From: Bartonella ancashensis
Lineage (GTDB): Bacteria > Pseudomonadota > Alphaproteobacteria > Rhizobiales > Rhizobiaceae
Length of the DNA stretch: 64,000 bases
Assembly (NCBI RefSeq): GCF_001281405.1
Contig: NZ_CP010401.1
Location: forward strand, 1,403,696-1,467,695
Direction: 5' to 3'
In this document: in pieces, positions 13,715 through 24,707 of the stretch
Numbering within the stretch: the stretch's first letter is position 1
How the letters are laid out: the number at the start of each line of letters is the position of its first letter
The notes under the pieces: model-generated
The model's database searches: none
Seen by the model: only the letters and a program-made list of their open reading frames with translations
What the model was told of the DNA's origin: nothing
Translations under genes and position numbers: made by a program

Positions 13715-15040
13715 ATGGACCGTTTTCGCTTTTTTGCGTTAGTGCTCATTATTACAGCTACCACTGCAACGGTGACTTTTGCTCGAACAGAAATCAGCTT
13801 TTGGCATTCTATGGGTGGTGATCTGGGACGGCAGACTGAAAGTTTAGTAAACAGCTTTAATGCAAGCCAATCCGATTATACTGTTGTCCCTTCATTTCGT
13901 GGTGAATATGAAGAAACCATGATCTCTCTCATTGCAGCATTTCGTGGAAAACAACAACCGGTTCTTGCCCAAATTTATGAAGTTGGTACTGCAACCATGA
14001 TGGCTGCAAAAGGGGCTATCTATCCAATTTACAAACTTATGGATGATACAAAACAAGAGTTCGACATTTTAGATTACTTGCCTGCCATCAGTAACTATTA
14101 TTCTGACACTCAAGGGCGAATGTTCTCTATGCCGTTTAATGCTTCAACACCAATCCTCTTTTATAACAAGGATATTTTCAAAAGAGCAAAGCTTGATCCT
14201 GAACTCCCCCCTAAAACATGGGAAGATGTTGAAAATTTTTCAAAACAAATTATTGACAGTGGAGCAGCACGCTGCGGTTTTACAATGGCCTACGCAGCTC
14301 AATGGATCGGCTTAGAAAATTTTTCTGCATTTCATGATCTTCCCTTTGGAACGAAAAATAATGGTTTTGATGGTTTTGACTCAGAGCTTACAGTTAATGG
14401 CCCCTTGCAGATTCGTATGTGGACAGATCTGAAAAAATGGTCGGATCAAGGAATTTTTCGTTACGGTGGCCCAGCTGGTGCGTTAGACTCAACCCCCATG
14501 TTTATGGCACAGGACTGTGCAATCTTCATGCAATCTTCAGGATCACTCAATGGAATTGTTGCAGATGCTCAATTTGATGTTGGATTTGGCATGTTACCTT
14601 ACTACTCTGACGTGCAGAGTGCACCACAAAATTCAATCATTGGAGGAGCTTCCATATGGGTTTTAGCAGGCCATACAGCTAAAGAATACATGGGAGCAGC
14701 GGCTTTTTTAAAATTCCTCTCACAAGCAGCTAACCAAGCAAAATGGCACCAAGAAACAGGGTACTTACCAATTACAAAAACTGCTTATGAATTAAGTAAA
14801 CAACAGGGTTTCTATGATAAAAATCCAGGAGCTGATATTGCCATTCAGCAAATTAACATCAATTCTCCAACAAAAAATTCTAAGGGGTTAAGATTTGGTA
14901 ACTTTCCGCAAATTCGCTCTATTCTTGATCAAGAATTAGAATCTGTTCTTAAAGGCTCTAAAACTCCCACAACTGGACTGAATACAGCAGTTAAACGCGG
15001 CAACAAGCTTTTACGCGAATTTGAGAGAACTAACCGTTAA
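13715..15040 (+). CDS. ugpB: Glycerol-3-phosphate ABC transporter substrate-binding protein UgpB
   Basis: UgpB binds sn-glycerol-3-phosphate or glycerophosphocholine in the periplasm. The 441-residue protein has a signal peptide (first about 23 residues, ending before RTEISFWHSMGG) and the family features FWHSMGG, RGEYEETM and FNASTPILFYNKD. Length matches E. coli UgpB. The start is preceded by a GGGGG-rich ribosome binding site. It is the first gene of ugpBAEC. The 227-bp gap upstream probably holds the promoter, but I see no convincing PhoB box. Confidence 0.95.
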   Translation: MDRFRFFALVLIITATTATVTFARTEISFWHSMGGDLGRQTESLVNSFNASQSDYTVVPSFRGEYEETMISLIAAFRGKQQPVLAQIYEVGTATMMAAKGAIYPIYKLMDDTKQEFDILDYLPAISNYYSDTQGRMFSMPFNASTPILFYNKDIFKRAKLDPELPPKTWEDVENFSKQIIDSGAARCGFTMAYAAQWIGLENFSAFHDLPFGTKNNGFDGFDSELTVNGPLQIRMWTDLKKWSDQGIFRYGGPAGALDSTPMFMAQDCAIFMQSSGSLNGIVADAQFDVGFGMLPYYSDVQSAPQNSIIGGASIWVLAGHTAKEYMGAAAFLKFLSQAANQAKWHQETGYLPITKTAYELSKQQGFYDKNPGADIAIQQININSPTKNSKGLRFGNFPQIRSILDQELESVLKGSKTPTTGLNTAVKRGNKLLREFERTNR

Positions 15041-15127
15041 TTTTACGGTAGTCATTCAATATTAAAAATTTGATTCTAAAAGCTGACTTCCTGATTTTTT
15101 CTGACTCTTATTCAAAGAGCGCTGCAC

Positions 15128-16012
15128 ATGAATGAAAAATATGCGTATTTTAAAAACAGTTTACTCCCTTACTGGCTACTTTTTCCTCAGCTTACCATAA
15201 TTTTTTTGTTTTTCCTTTGGCCTGCATCTCAGGCAATAAAGTCGTCTTTTGAGCGCGAGGATCCCTTCGGTTTTACTACAACCTTTATTGGTCTTGAAAA
15301 TTATGTAACAATTTTATCTGACCCGACTTACGTAAAATCGCTCCTTACAACCATAATATTTTCTGCTATTGTTGCAGCTGTATCTATGACGATATCACTT
15401 CTTCTAGCAGTATCTGTTGATCGTACAGTTCATGCAAAAAAAGCGTATACTGTGCTCTTGCTCTGGCCCTATGCTGTTGCTCCTGTATTATCGGGTATAT
15501 TATGGTTATTTATTTTCCATCCTACTATCGGAATCATCCCTGATATCTTGAAGAAAACAGGCATTATATGGAATTATCGTGTCAACGAAATTCAAGCAAT
15601 GATTCTCGTCATAATTGCAGCCAGTTGGCAACAAATTTCCTACAATTTTCTTTTTTTCTTTCCGGACTTCAATCAATTCCACGCTCACAGTTGGAGGCAG
15701 CAGCAATTGATGGGGCTAGCCCTTTCAAGCGTTTTCTGGACCATAACTTTTCCACAAATTTCACCGACAACCTTCTTCCTCCTTGTGGTTAATACCAATT
15801 ACGTTATGTTTGATACATTTGGAATCATTGAAAATACAACGTCCGGAGGTCCTGCACGTGCAACAACTACACTCGCTTATAAGATATATGATGATGGTTT
15901 TCGAAATCAAATGATTGGTACATCCGCAGCACAATCAGTTATATTGATGTTCATGGTTATTTTCTTAACACTCATCCAATTTCGTTGGATTGAACGTCGC
16001 GTGCAATATTAA
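15128..16012 (+). CDS. ugpA: Glycerol-3-phosphate permease UgpA with scrambled EAA loop (two compensating frameshifts)
   Basis: UgpA is one of the two membrane subunits of the Ugp importer. The 294-residue frame is continuous and its N- and C-terminal thirds are normal UgpA. Between about residues 175 and 201 it reads an unrelated sequence, while the expected segment ([20 protein letters not shown], then SPFKRF) is present in the next frame. Adding one T to the T7 run at 15651-15657 and removing one from the T4 run at 15732-15735 restores a standard UgpA. The affected part is the cytoplasmic EAA loop that docks the ATPase, so the protein as written is probably inactive. Sequencing error at both sites is the main alternative. 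ugpE follows after 10 bp. Confidence 0.9.
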   Translation: MNEKYAYFKNSLLPYWLLFPQLTIIFLFFLWPASQAIKSSFEREDPFGFTTTFIGLENYVTILSDPTYVKSLLTTIIFSAIVAAVSMTISLLLAVSVDRTVHAKKAYTVLLLWPYAVAPVLSGILWLFIFHPTIGIIPDILKKTGIIWNYRVNEIQAMILVIIAASWQQISYNFLFFFPDFNQFHAHSWRQQQLMGLALSSVFWTITFPQISPTTFFLLVVNTNYVMFDTFGIIENTTSGGPARATTTLAYKIYDDGFRNQMIGTSAAQSVILMFMVIFLTLIQFRWIERRVQY

Positions 16013-16022
16013 AGGAAAAACC

Positions 16023-16874
16023 ATGGTTGAAAATCGTCCATTTTTGACGTTTCTAACTCATTTCGTCCTTATTATCGGTATCATCATTATCTTTTTTCCA
16101 GTTTATATCGCTATTGTTGCTTCAACTCATAGTTCAAGCGCATTTAACTCTGGAGTTCTTCCTCTTCTTCCAGGTCAATATGGTTTAGAAAATTATAAAA
16201 CGATTTTTGGTGATGGCCTCACACAACTAGGCCTTCCTCGCCTCTGGCCACTTCTGATGAACTCATTTATTATAGCTCTTGGTATTAGCATTGGAAAAAT
16301 CAGTATTTCACTTTTGTCTGCTTATGCAATCGTTTATATGCGCTTTCCATTAAGAAAAATCACCTTTTTCCTTATTTTTATTACGTTGATGCTTCCCATA
16401 GAAGTCCGTATCATCCCAACATATACAGTAGTTGCACAATTAGATATGACCAACACTTACGGTGGCGTGATCATTCCATTGATTGCATCAGCAACAGCTA
16501 CCTTTTTATTTCGTCAATTTTTTCTAACTGTACCCGATGAACTTTTGGAAGCTGCCCGCATTGATGGGGCAGGACCATTTAGGTTTTTTAAAGACATTCT
16601 CTTACCTCTCAGTAAAAGCAACATATCTTCCCTATTCATCATCATGTTTATTTATGGATGGGTACAATATCTTTGGCCCCTCATAGTTACAACAGATAAA
16701 AATCATCAAACTATTCTCATCATTTTAAAGCAGCTTATAATTGAATCACTTCAACATAATCCTCAGTGGAATATTCTTATGGCAGTATCAATTGTTGCAA
16801 TGCTCCCACCCATTATAATTGTCGTCTTCATGCACAAACTTTTTATCAAAGGTCTCATTGAAACAGAGAAATAA
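16023..16874 (+). CDS. ugpE: Glycerol-3-phosphate permease UgpE
   Basis: UgpE is the second membrane subunit of the Ugp importer. I start it at the ATG at 16023, 5 bp after an AAAGGA site, giving 283 residues; an upstream in-frame start at 15990 would overlap ugpA. Six hydrophobic segments are visible. The EAA loop is intact here ([20 protein letters not shown]), which contrasts with the disrupted loop in ugpA. ugpC begins 2 bp after the stop. Confidence 0.94.
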   Translation: MVENRPFLTFLTHFVLIIGIIIIFFPVYIAIVASTHSSSAFNSGVLPLLPGQYGLENYKTIFGDGLTQLGLPRLWPLLMNSFIIALGISIGKISISLLSAYAIVYMRFPLRKITFFLIFITLMLPIEVRIIPTYTVVAQLDMTNTYGGVIIPLIASATATFLFRQFFLTVPDELLEAARIDGAGPFRFFKDILLPLSKSNISSLFIIMFIYGWVQYLWPLIVTTDKNHQTILIILKQLIIESLQHNPQWNILMAVSIVAMLPPIIIVVFMHKLFIKGLIETEK

Positions 16875-16876
16875 CC

Positions 16877-17914
16877 GTGGCTATAATCCAATTATTCAAT
16901 ATAAAAAAACAATATGACAATGATACTTTGGTCATTAATGATTTAAATTTAAATATTTTTGATGGTGAATTTCTTGTTATTGTGGGTCCTTCAGGATGCG
17001 GAAAATCAACCTTATTGCGCATCATTTCTGGCCTTGAGAAAATTACTTCAGGTGAGATCTATATTGACAATGAATGTGTTAATAACCGCGAACCTGCGGA
17101 TCGTGACATTGCAATGGTTTTCCAAAACTATGCGCTATACCCGCATATGACTGTGTGCGGGAACTTAGAATATGGTCTTAAGAACCGTAAAACACCTAGA
17201 GAAGAAATCAATAAGCGTATTACACATGCTGCAAAACTTTTGGATATAGAACAATTTCTCGAAAGAAAACCGAGACAGTTATCGGGGGGACAACGTCAAC
17301 GTGTTGCAATGGGGCGTGCAATTGTTCGCCAACCGCGTATCTTTCTCTTTGATGAACCGCTTTCAAATCTTGATGCAAAACTGCGTGCTCACATGTGTAT
17401 TGAAATCAAGAAATTACAACGTTCATTAAAAACAACAAGCCTTTATGTTACTCATGACCAATTAGAGGCAATGACGTTAGCTGATAGAATAGTCGTTATG
17501 AATAAAGGATCCATAGAACAAATTGGGACTCCAACAGAAATTTATGACTACCCTGAAACAATCTTTGTTGCAGATTTTGTTGGTTCTCCTCCTATGAATT
17601 TTGTTGATCGTCATATCCTAGAGCAATCCTCAAATCTTTTACTTTCTTACAGCAAAGAAACTGATCTTTTAGCGTTTAGACCAGAAAAAATTTTATTGGG
17701 AGAATATCCTAATAAGGGCCTCGTTTTTCATACGCATATTGAACTGATTAAACCTATAGGTGTAGGGTGCCAGGTTTTAACATGTTGGAATAATATTCTC
17801 CTTACTATTGACATGAAAGAACGCATTACAGCAGACTATGGGCAAACTTTAAGTTTTACCGTTTCTTATGAAAATTTTCATACTTTTAATAAAAAAACGG
17901 GAAAACGCACGTAA
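16877..17914 (+). CDS. ugpC: Glycerol-3-phosphate transporter ATPase UgpC
   Basis: UgpC hydrolyses ATP for the Ugp importer. The 345-residue protein begins at a GTG two bases after ugpE. Walker A is [10 protein letters not shown] (about 34-43), the signature is [16 protein letters not shown], and Walker B is [13 protein letters not shown]. After FVGSPPMNF the C-terminal regulatory domain of the MalK/UgpC type follows and is somewhat short. It is the last gene of ugpBAEC and converges with ugpQ 120 bp away. Confidence 0.94.
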   Translation: MAIIQLFNIKKQYDNDTLVINDLNLNIFDGEFLVIVGPSGCGKSTLLRIISGLEKITSGEIYIDNECVNNREPADRDIAMVFQNYALYPHMTVCGNLEYGLKNRKTPREEINKRITHAAKLLDIEQFLERKPRQLSGGQRQRVAMGRAIVRQPRIFLFDEPLSNLDAKLRAHMCIEIKKLQRSLKTTSLYVTHDQLEAMTLADRIVVMNKGSIEQIGTPTEIYDYPETIFVADFVGSPPMNFVDRHILEQSSNLLLSYSKETDLLAFRPEKILLGEYPNKGLVFHTHIELIKPIGVGCQVLTCWNNILLTIDMKERITADYGQTLSFTVSYENFHTFNKKTGKRT

Positions 17915-18034
17915 CCGGCTTAAGTAAAATCTTAGATCCTAGACAACCATGTCCATTAGTGAAAAAGTCTCATTACACATTCTTTATTGTGCCTCAGAAC
18001 GACTGTCATATCCCTACATATCAAAAAATATCTG

Positions 18035-18769
18035 CTATTTTTTTGAACGCAATTTCAGGGCAAGGTCAGGTTGGTCCGTTGTGATGTAGTGCACAGGCAT
18101 ATCCAACCAATATGATAAACGCGCTACTCCATTTATGGTCCATACACCTACGGTAAATCCAGCATTTAGTGCAGATTCAATAAAACCATGAGATACAATT
18201 GAACCATCCAAGCTTAACTCGGAATATCCTAATTTTTTCCATTGAGAAAAGTGATGCGTCATGTCACCTTCAAAATGATCAATACATGGACCAGATGGAA
18301 TTCCTTCCTCAATGAAAGGAACAAGGCTAACAGCATCAAAACTAATTGCCGAAACACGCTCTGTTAAATTTCTTTTACGAATCAATTCAAGTGCTCTCTG
18401 AGATAAAGCACTCTCATTATCAGGCTGACCACGTGTTTTAATCTCAAGGCGAAGAGAAACATTCGTTGGAACAAGAAGATCGAGAACTTCTTCTAATAAA
18501 GGAGGAGGTTCTGTACTTCCCTTTACATGCATCTTCTTGCGCATTTCATTATCAATATTGTGAATATATTCTTTTTGCCCAACTAATTGTTCAAGATAAA
18601 AATCGTGAAATACAACCACCTCTCCACTTTTCAAAAGATGAACATCACATTCAATTTCATCAACTTCCATTTCAACTGCATGACGAAAAGCTGACAGCGT
18701 ATTTTCAGAATAGAAATTTGTTCCACCACGATGAGCAACAATCTTTGGCTTATGCATACACAATTTCAT
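18035..18769 (-). CDS. ugpQ: Glycerophosphodiester phosphodiesterase UgpQ
   Basis: This enzyme hydrolyses glycerophosphodiesters to glycerol-3-phosphate and an alcohol. The 244-residue GDPD fold shows the catalytic pattern VAHRGGTNFYSENT, DEIECDVHLLKSGEVVVFHD, with the acid-base histidines and metal-binding glutamate and aspartate. No signal peptide is evident, so it is cytosolic. It lies convergent to ugpBAEC, and the two units together would import and cleave host phospholipid breakdown products. The start is uncertain: an ATG four codons downstream (18757) is an alternative. Confidence 0.92.
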   Translation of the reverse strand: MKLCMHKPKIVAHRGGTNFYSENTLSAFRHAVEMEVDEIECDVHLLKSGEVVVFHDFYLEQLVGQKEYIHNIDNEMRKKMHVKGSTEPPPLLEEVLDLLVPTNVSLRLEIKTRGQPDNESALSQRALELIRKRNLTERVSAISFDAVSLVPFIEEGIPSGPCIDHFEGDMTHHFSQWKKLGYSELSLDGSIVSHGFIESALNAGFTVGVWTINGVARLSYWLDMPVHYITTDQPDLALKLRSKK

Positions 18770-18891
18770 ACCTCAAGATTTTATCAACTAAAACAAAGTA
18801 AAACGATGATTTGGTGACCAATATAAACCCACATACTTCCAAAGAGAAACCTCTTTCCAAATAATTCTCAAAAAAAAGCGGTTATGCTCAA

Positions 18892-20448
18892 TCATTCCCA
18901 CTCAATGGTGCCAGGAGGTTTTGAAGTCACATCATAAACAACACGATTAATACCTCGAACCTCGTTGATAATACGTGCAGCTATTTTACCTAAAAAATCC
19001 ATATTATATGGATAAAAATCAGCAGTCATACCATCTACAGATATTACAGCACGGAGAGCACAGACAAACTCATAGGTACGCCCATCTCCCATAACACCAA
19101 CAGTTTGAACAGGAAGAAGAACAGCAAAGGCCTGCCAGATTTTATCGTAAAGCCCAGCTTTACGAATTTCATCGAGATAAATTGCATCAGCTTCACGCAA
19201 GATTGCTAACTTACCATGTGTAATTTCCCCTGGACACCGAATTGCAAGACCTGGGCCTGGAAAAGGATGACGACCTATAAACTCTTCAGGCAACCCTAAT
19301 TCTCTCCCTAGTGCACGAACATCATCCTTGAATAACTCACGCAACGGCTCTACAAGTTTCATATTCATTTGTTCCGGCAACCCTCCTACATTGTGGTGGC
19401 TCTTAATTGTCAGCGTCTCACCAATGGCTGAAACACTCTCAATAACATCTGGATAAAGCGTTCCTTGCGCTAAAAATTCTGCACCACCTATTTTTCTCAT
19501 TTCTTCTTCAAAAATTTCAATGAAGAGACGACCGATTATTTTACGCTTTTTCTCTGGATCCACTTCACCTTTTAATGCATTGATAAATATTTCTGCGGCA
19601 TTAACGTGCCTAAGTGCTATATTGTAGTGGTCTCGAAAAAGTTTAAGGACTTCTTCCGCTTCATTTTTGCGCATTAATCCATGATCTACGAAAACACATG
19701 TTAGCTGATCTCCTATCGCTTCGTGAAGTAACACAGCTGTAACTGACGAATCAACACCACCAGAAAGGCCGCAAATTACACGGCTCTTTCCAACTTTTTT
19801 ACGTATCTCAATGATAGCTTGATCACGGTAAGCAGCCATAGACCAATCTCTTTTTAGACCAGATATTTTACAAACAAAATTCTGTAAGATTCTTTCTCCA
19901 TCTAATGTATGGACAACTTCTGGATGAAACTGCACTGCATAAAAGTGTCTTTTTTCATCAGCGATAATAGCATAAGGTGCGCCTTTTGATGTTCCAATTA
20001 CGCGAAATCCATCTGGCAAAACTGTCACGTAATCACCATGACTCATCCACACCTGCGGAGATGATCCTTTTTCCCAAATCCCCTCAATAAGAGCGCTTTC
20101 CTCTTTTATTGCTAAGGACGTACGCCCATATTCATGTTCAGACCCAACTTCAACTTTTCCACCAAGCTGAACACACATAACGTGTTCACCATAACAAATA
20201 CCAAGAACTGGAACACCCGCTTTAAAAACCTCCATAGGAGCACGCGGAGATCCTTCATCAATAACTGAATGGGGACTCCCTGATAAAATTATGGCCTTAG
20301 GATTTATCCGCTTAATTGCTTCCAAAGACCGTTGAAAAGGAACAATTTCAGAGTACACACCTATCGCTCGCACCCGTCGAGCTATCAGTTGTGTAAATTG
20401 CGAACCAAAATCAATAATAAGGACCGTATCTGAACGTAATGTATACAT
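18892..20448 (-). CDS. guaA: GMP synthase (glutamine-hydrolysing) GuaA
   Basis: GuaA aminates XMP to GMP. Starting at the ATG at 20448 it has 518 residues; the frame runs eight codons further upstream without support. The N-terminal class I amidotransferase domain has the nucleophile in GICYGEH (C85) and the HPE pair in AVQFHPEVV. The PP-loop ATPase motif is LSGGVDSS, and the C-terminal dimerisation domain ends [12 protein letters not shown]. The usual glutamine of the C-Y/L-G-x-Q motif is histidine at position 89, which is unusual. guaB lies in the same neighbourhood, separated by rsmB. Confidence 0.96.
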   Translation of the reverse strand: MYTLRSDTVLIIDFGSQFTQLIARRVRAIGVYSEIVPFQRSLEAIKRINPKAIILSGSPHSVIDEGSPRAPMEVFKAGVPVLGICYGEHVMCVQLGGKVEVGSEHEYGRTSLAIKEESALIEGIWEKGSSPQVWMSHGDYVTVLPDGFRVIGTSKGAPYAIIADEKRHFYAVQFHPEVVHTLDGERILQNFVCKISGLKRDWSMAAYRDQAIIEIRKKVGKSRVICGLSGGVDSSVTAVLLHEAIGDQLTCVFVDHGLMRKNEAEEVLKLFRDHYNIALRHVNAAEIFINALKGEVDPEKKRKIIGRLFIEIFEEEMRKIGGAEFLAQGTLYPDVIESVSAIGETLTIKSHHNVGGLPEQMNMKLVEPLRELFKDDVRALGRELGLPEEFIGRHPFPGPGLAIRCPGEITHGKLAILREADAIYLDEIRKAGLYDKIWQAFAVLLPVQTVGVMGDGRTYEFVCALRAVISVDGMTADFYPYNMDFLGKIAARIINEVRGINRVVYDVTSKPPGTIEWE

Positions 20449-20588
20449 AAAAAAACCAATCAATAATAGCAAAATAGCAAACGTTCTCTCCCCCTTACTA
20501 TTTAATCATTCCTATTTCAACAAGGCCATTGTTGCAAGAAAAGTACTGTTTTAGTGAAATTCCTGATAAAAATGCAAAAAAATAGATC

Positions 20589-21875
20589 TCAACACCCTTT
20601 CTGCAAAATAGATAAAAAGAAGCCGTCTGTTTGTGTCACCGCCGGAGATAAAGTCAAACCGTGTTTTGAAAATGTCGGCTGCACACCTGAAGAACCAAAA
20701 TGCCGTTGCCAAAGTGCCTTCATATCAACTGGATAAAAAACAGGATACCGCTTAAGAAAATAAGAAATTTGTTCTTCATTCTCACTGATAAGAAGAGAAC
20801 ACGTCATATACACTAGACGGCCACCCTGTTTAAGATAGTTAAGAGATGAATTTAAAATGGCACACTGTTCAGCTTGACGCCGCTTTACTTGCTCTGGTGT
20901 CAAGCGCCATTTCGCATCTGGACGGCGACGCCATGTTCCTGTACCACTGCATGGTGTATCCAATACAACAATGTCCATCTGCCCGATTAACGGTTTCAAC
21001 TCCTCTGTATGCCCCCGAATTTGCACATTACGGACGCCTGCTCGCCGAAGACGATCAAAAATAGGAACCAAGCGAGTCTTATCAGAATCATAAGCGTAAA
21101 TCTGCCCCTTATTACCCATATGAGCAGCCAAAGCCAGTGTCTTGCCACCAGCTCCTGCACAATAATCTAATAACTGCATCCCCGCTTTTGCCTCTACAAG
21201 ACAAGAAATAATCTGAGATCCTAAATCTTGAATTTCAAAAAATCCCCTTTGAAAAGACGGCTCAACTTGAACGTTTGGATGGCGGCTTAATTTTTCAATA
21301 GGTGCAATTCGTAACGCTTGCGAAAACCATGGTAGAGCGTAAGCTTTTACTTTAGATAATTCTTTGCTTACCTTCTCCGGTGTTGCTTTTAAGCTATTTA
21401 CACGCAAATCCAATGAAGGACGTGTTGCCAAAGCAGCTGCTTCAACAACCCAATTATCTGAAAACAAAAAAGAAAAATGTGTCTTACACCACTGAGGAAT
21501 ATCACCCCGAATATAATCTGGAGCATCACGTAACGAACGTTCTTCCCACAATTTACGCTGCTTAGGTTCTGGTAGATGAGGCGCGAATCGATCTCCTTCC
21601 AAAGATTTTTCAACTTGTTCAATAGTCATCCCCCCAAAATCCAAAAGGGCTCCAAAAGCTAAATCCCGAACATTACTGCTATCCATACGCCACTGTAATG
21701 AATGACGTCGTCTCAGGGCATCATAAACAATGTTACCAATTGCTGCACGATCACTTACTCCGGCAAAGCGATGAGAAAGCCCCCAATCTTTCAAAGATTC
21801 ATTTGCAGGACGATGTTGCATTTCTACTTCTTTGAGAATATCTATCGCTGCCTGTAAACGCCCACCCAATCGCAT
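20589..21875 (-). CDS. rsmB: RsmB/Sun family 16S rRNA m5C methyltransferase
   Basis: The 428-residue protein combines an N-terminal NusB-like helical domain with a Rossmann methyltransferase domain. LLDYCAGAGGKTLALA binds SAM, and the two cysteines of the m5C mechanism are in DTPCSGTGTWRRRPD and VYMTCSLL. RsmB methylates C967 of 16S rRNA in E. coli. In Rhizobiales a gene of this family sits between guaB and guaA, as here. The C-terminus reaches QTDGFFLSILQKGC, normal for the family. No sign of disruption. Confidence 0.92.
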   Translation of the reverse strand: MRLGGRLQAAIDILKEVEMQHRPANESLKDWGLSHRFAGVSDRAAIGNIVYDALRRRHSLQWRMDSSNVRDLAFGALLDFGGMTIEQVEKSLEGDRFAPHLPEPKQRKLWEERSLRDAPDYIRGDIPQWCKTHFSFLFSDNWVVEAAALATRPSLDLRVNSLKATPEKVSKELSKVKAYALPWFSQALRIAPIEKLSRHPNVQVEPSFQRGFFEIQDLGSQIISCLVEAKAGMQLLDYCAGAGGKTLALAAHMGNKGQIYAYDSDKTRLVPIFDRLRRAGVRNVQIRGHTEELKPLIGQMDIVVLDTPCSGTGTWRRRPDAKWRLTPEQVKRRQAEQCAILNSSLNYLKQGGRLVYMTCSLLISENEEQISYFLKRYPVFYPVDMKALWQRHFGSSGVQPTFSKHGLTLSPAVTQTDGFFLSILQKGC

Positions 21876-22583
21876 TCATTCATCCTTTTCTAAATTTATA
21901 AAATTGATACACAAACAAAAACAATAATGAGCACATTTATTGCCCATATTACCATCAAATTAAACATTGAAAATTGAATATTTTTAACACTTTAATACGA
22001 ATTTTTTAAAAAAACTATTGAATTAGAAAAAACAGAATTACCTCTAATATACAAAGCCATAAATAAAAATAGCATTATGCAAAACCCGCATATTTTCCTA
22101 ATAAATCTATCAATTTATGAAAAATTTATACAATGAGCTGGTACACAATTATTAGTGTTTAAGTAGCGTATTTTTCTACGAAATTTATATCCCTTAATCA
22201 TTCACTTATGGATAATTCCCACCACATTGAAACATATAATTTCAACTCTTAAACTAAAATAATCTTCTAAGGTTTATCATTCTAGCTACAAACCGACGAG
22301 AATAATACTCGCACTCTAGATCCATGAGAAACAAACGACCAAGAAGAAAACATCACTCATAGAGTATTTATCTTTACTAAAAAGAGAACAGAATCCCCGT
22401 ATTAAAGAATAACTTGCTCCCTTCTTCAAATCATCTCGATCTAAAAGAGCACTACCAATTCATTCCTGCACAAATCATACACACATCCAAACTGCCTCAT
22501 GCACCTCAGATAATTACAGATAAAAAAATTATATCGCCAGAAAAATTATTACACCACGACAAAAAAATACAAAAATCCATACT
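21876..22583. other. AT-rich non-coding gap between guaB and rsmB
   Basis: The 708-bp region is very AT-rich and has no convincing gene. In relatives a small MAPEG-family membrane protein gene often lies between guaB and rsmB; I could not find a readable remnant of it. An open frame at 22414-22602 has no recognisable features. Confidence 0.4.
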
Positions 22584-24083
22584 TCAAATCGGACCACGAT
22601 AATTTGGACTTTCACGCGTAATAGCAACATCATGTGTGTGACTCTCATAGAGTCCCGCATTTGTGATGCGAACAAACGCTGCTTTTTCGCGAAACTCTGC
22701 CAAATTTTGCGCTCCAACATACCCCATTGAAGCACGTAACCCCCCAGCCAACTGGTGCAGAACAGATGCTATAGGTCCCTTATAGGCAACCTGCCCCTCA
22801 ACTCCCTCAGGAACTAATTTGAGCTCATCACGCACTTCATCCTGAAAATAACGATCCGCAGATCCCCTTGCCATCGCCCCGACAGAACCCATACCGCGAT
22901 ATGCTTTAAAAGATCGACCTTGATAAAGATACACCTCACCAGGACTCTCTTCCGTACCCGCCAAAAGAGAACCAATCATAGCTGCACATGCCCCACCTGC
23001 TAAAGCTTTAGCAAAATCACCTGATGATTTTATACCACCATCTGCAATAACTGGAATACCTACCCTATCAGCAACTTCTACGGCATCCATAATAGCCGAC
23101 AGTTGGGGCACACCAACGCCTGAAACAATCCGTGTTGTACAAATAGAACCAGGACCTATACCAACTTTCACAGCATCTGCACCACTATCGATTAAAGCTT
23201 GCGTTGCCTGCGGTGTAGCTACATTGCCAGCAATAACCGCCACAGAACGTGCCATTTTCTTAATCCGTTGAACCGCCTCCAGAACACGTTGGGAATGCCC
23301 ATGGGCTGTATCTATTACCAAAACATCAACACCCGCATCAATCAATCGTTCCGCGCGTTCAATACCATCATTTCCAACACTGCTTGCCGCAGCAACACGC
23401 AAGCGACCTTGAGAATCTTTAGCTGCATTCGGATGCAGCTGTGCTTTCTCAATATCTTTAACTGTCACTAAACCAACACAACGATCCTGCTCATCAACAA
23501 CCAATAATTTTTCAATACGATGATGATGCAGAAGATATTTTGCTTCATTCAATTGTACATTCTCACGCACCTTAATCAGATTTTCACATGTCATCAACTC
23601 GTGAATTTTTTGCTTTGGATCCGATGCAAAACGCACATCTCTATTCGTTACAATACCAATAAGCCTGCCAGAAACTCGACCTTCAACATCATTTTCAACG
23701 ACAGGAATACCTGAAATACCATGAAAAAGCATAAGAGCCTTTGCTTCTTCAAGCGTTGCATCTGGTCCAATCGTCACTGGATTCACAACCATGCCAGACT
23801 CAAACTTCTTTACTTGGCGAACTTCTTCAGCTTGCTCAACAGCAGACATATTACGATGAATAACACCAAGCCCCCCTGCTTGAGCCATAGCAATAGCTAA
23901 ACGCGACTCTGTTACTGTATCCATCGCGGCAGAAAGCAATGGTAAATTGAGCTCAATATCTGCAGCAATGCGCGTCTTAACATCAACTTGACTCGGCATA
24001 ACAAGAGAATAACCCGGCTGCAACAACACATCATCAAAGGTAAGCGCCAATGCACCTGTTCTCGTCTCAATAATTTTTGCCAT
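22584..24083 (-). CDS. guaB: Inosine-5'-monophosphate dehydrogenase GuaB
   Basis: GuaB oxidises IMP to XMP with NAD, the step before GuaA. From the ATG at 24083 (AAAGGA site 9 bp upstream) it has 499 residues; a TTG two codons earlier is less likely. The TIM barrel begins [13 protein letters not shown], the catalytic loop is [15 protein letters not shown], and two CBS domains are inserted at about 95-210. The flap region and C-terminus ([14 protein letters not shown]) are complete. The gene lies in the same cluster as rsmB and guaA. Confidence 0.96.
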   Translation of the reverse strand: MAKIIETRTGALALTFDDVLLQPGYSLVMPSQVDVKTRIAADIELNLPLLSAAMDTVTESRLAIAMAQAGGLGVIHRNMSAVEQAEEVRQVKKFESGMVVNPVTIGPDATLEEAKALMLFHGISGIPVVENDVEGRVSGRLIGIVTNRDVRFASDPKQKIHELMTCENLIKVRENVQLNEAKYLLHHHRIEKLLVVDEQDRCVGLVTVKDIEKAQLHPNAAKDSQGRLRVAAASSVGNDGIERAERLIDAGVDVLVIDTAHGHSQRVLEAVQRIKKMARSVAVIAGNVATPQATQALIDSGADAVKVGIGPGSICTTRIVSGVGVPQLSAIMDAVEVADRVGIPVIADGGIKSSGDFAKALAGGACAAMIGSLLAGTEESPGEVYLYQGRSFKAYRGMGSVGAMARGSADRYFQDEVRDELKLVPEGVEGQVAYKGPIASVLHQLAGGLRASMGYVGAQNLAEFREKAAFVRITNAGLYESHTHDVAITRESPNYRGPI

Positions 24084-24089
24084 AACCAA

Positions 24090-24589
24090 ATTCCTTTAAC
24101 AGAAAAATACCGCAAAAACTCTAATATGCAACTACGGTTCTCATAAATCTCGGGTCTGAGCAAAATTATGCCATGCTATAAAAAAATTAAAAGAAAAATA
24201 TTCCCTCTGTACCACACCTCACATAGATGGTAGTTATAATTTATTCGGTCATTAAGGAACATATTTAAATAAAATATTCGTTCCTATGCTTAACAAAAAT
24301 AACTACTAAACAAAGCTTTAAGATCTAACAAGAATAATTTTACAATCAATTTTAAAACCGTATATACGAACTTTCTTGCAAGGTCGTAATTACCACAACT
24401 TATACTTAATATTATCTCACTTAAACTTATAAGATCTATCATACTTTCTTTGATAGATCCCTACTACAAAGGTGCACAATCAGCACATGCTACCCAAACA
24501 GCACTGGATGCTAAATAATTAGCAAACATTCTCGGTGTAAACATTTGTGAAGAGCAGTAATATTGAATTTTATATGCCTATTCCATCCC
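24090..24589. other. Non-coding region upstream of guaB
   Basis: About 500 bp of AT-rich sequence that should hold the guaB promoter. Apart from the stem-loop at 24433-24459 I see no gene, tRNA or recognisable riboswitch. Confidence 0.4.
24433..24459. other. Perfect 9-bp stem-loop upstream of guaB
   Basis: GATCTATCA (24433-24441) pairs perfectly with TGATAGATC (24451-24459) around a 9-nt loop. No T-run follows on either strand, so it is not a simple terminator. It lies in the guaB 5' region, about 350 bp from the start codon. Function unknown. Confidence 0.4.
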
Positions 24590-24620
24590 AAAAAATCCCG
24601 ATGCCATATTGGAATTTTTT
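24590..24620 (-). terminator. Intrinsic terminator after the two small ORFs
   Basis: On the minus strand AAAAAATTCC pairs with GGGATTTTTT (one T-G wobble) around an 11-nt loop, ending in a run of six T. The stem begins at the stop codon of the 28-codon ORF. It can terminate transcription coming from the response regulator and small ORFs; the A/T arms could also act in the opposite direction. Confidence 0.62.
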
Positions 24621-24705
24621 ATCTTTTCGCCATATAGCGGTAAATTAAGTATACTGCAAACATAATGGCAATAAAAACACAGAGAAACCCGTAAATATCA
24701 TACAT
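24619..24705 (-). CDS. Predicted 28-residue single-span membrane peptide
   Basis: The frame starts with ATG at 24705 and encodes a peptide beginning MYDIYGFLCVFIAIMF and ending IYRYMAKR. About 20 central hydrophobic residues form one membrane span, and the basic C-terminus suggests a cytoplasmic tail by the positive-inside rule. It starts two bases after the stop of the upstream 48-codon ORF, consistent with translational coupling, and an intrinsic terminator overlaps its stop codon. I do not recognise a family; it recalls small membrane subunits such as CydX or KdpF only in architecture. Coding status is inference from context. Confidence 0.45.
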   Translation of the reverse strand: MYDIYGFLCVFIAIMFAVYLIYRYMAKR

Positions 24706-24707
24706 AT

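Noticed and set aside
22414..22602. Possible small gene downstream of guaB
   Set aside because: Overlaps the guaB 3' end on the opposite strand and shows no domain or start signal.
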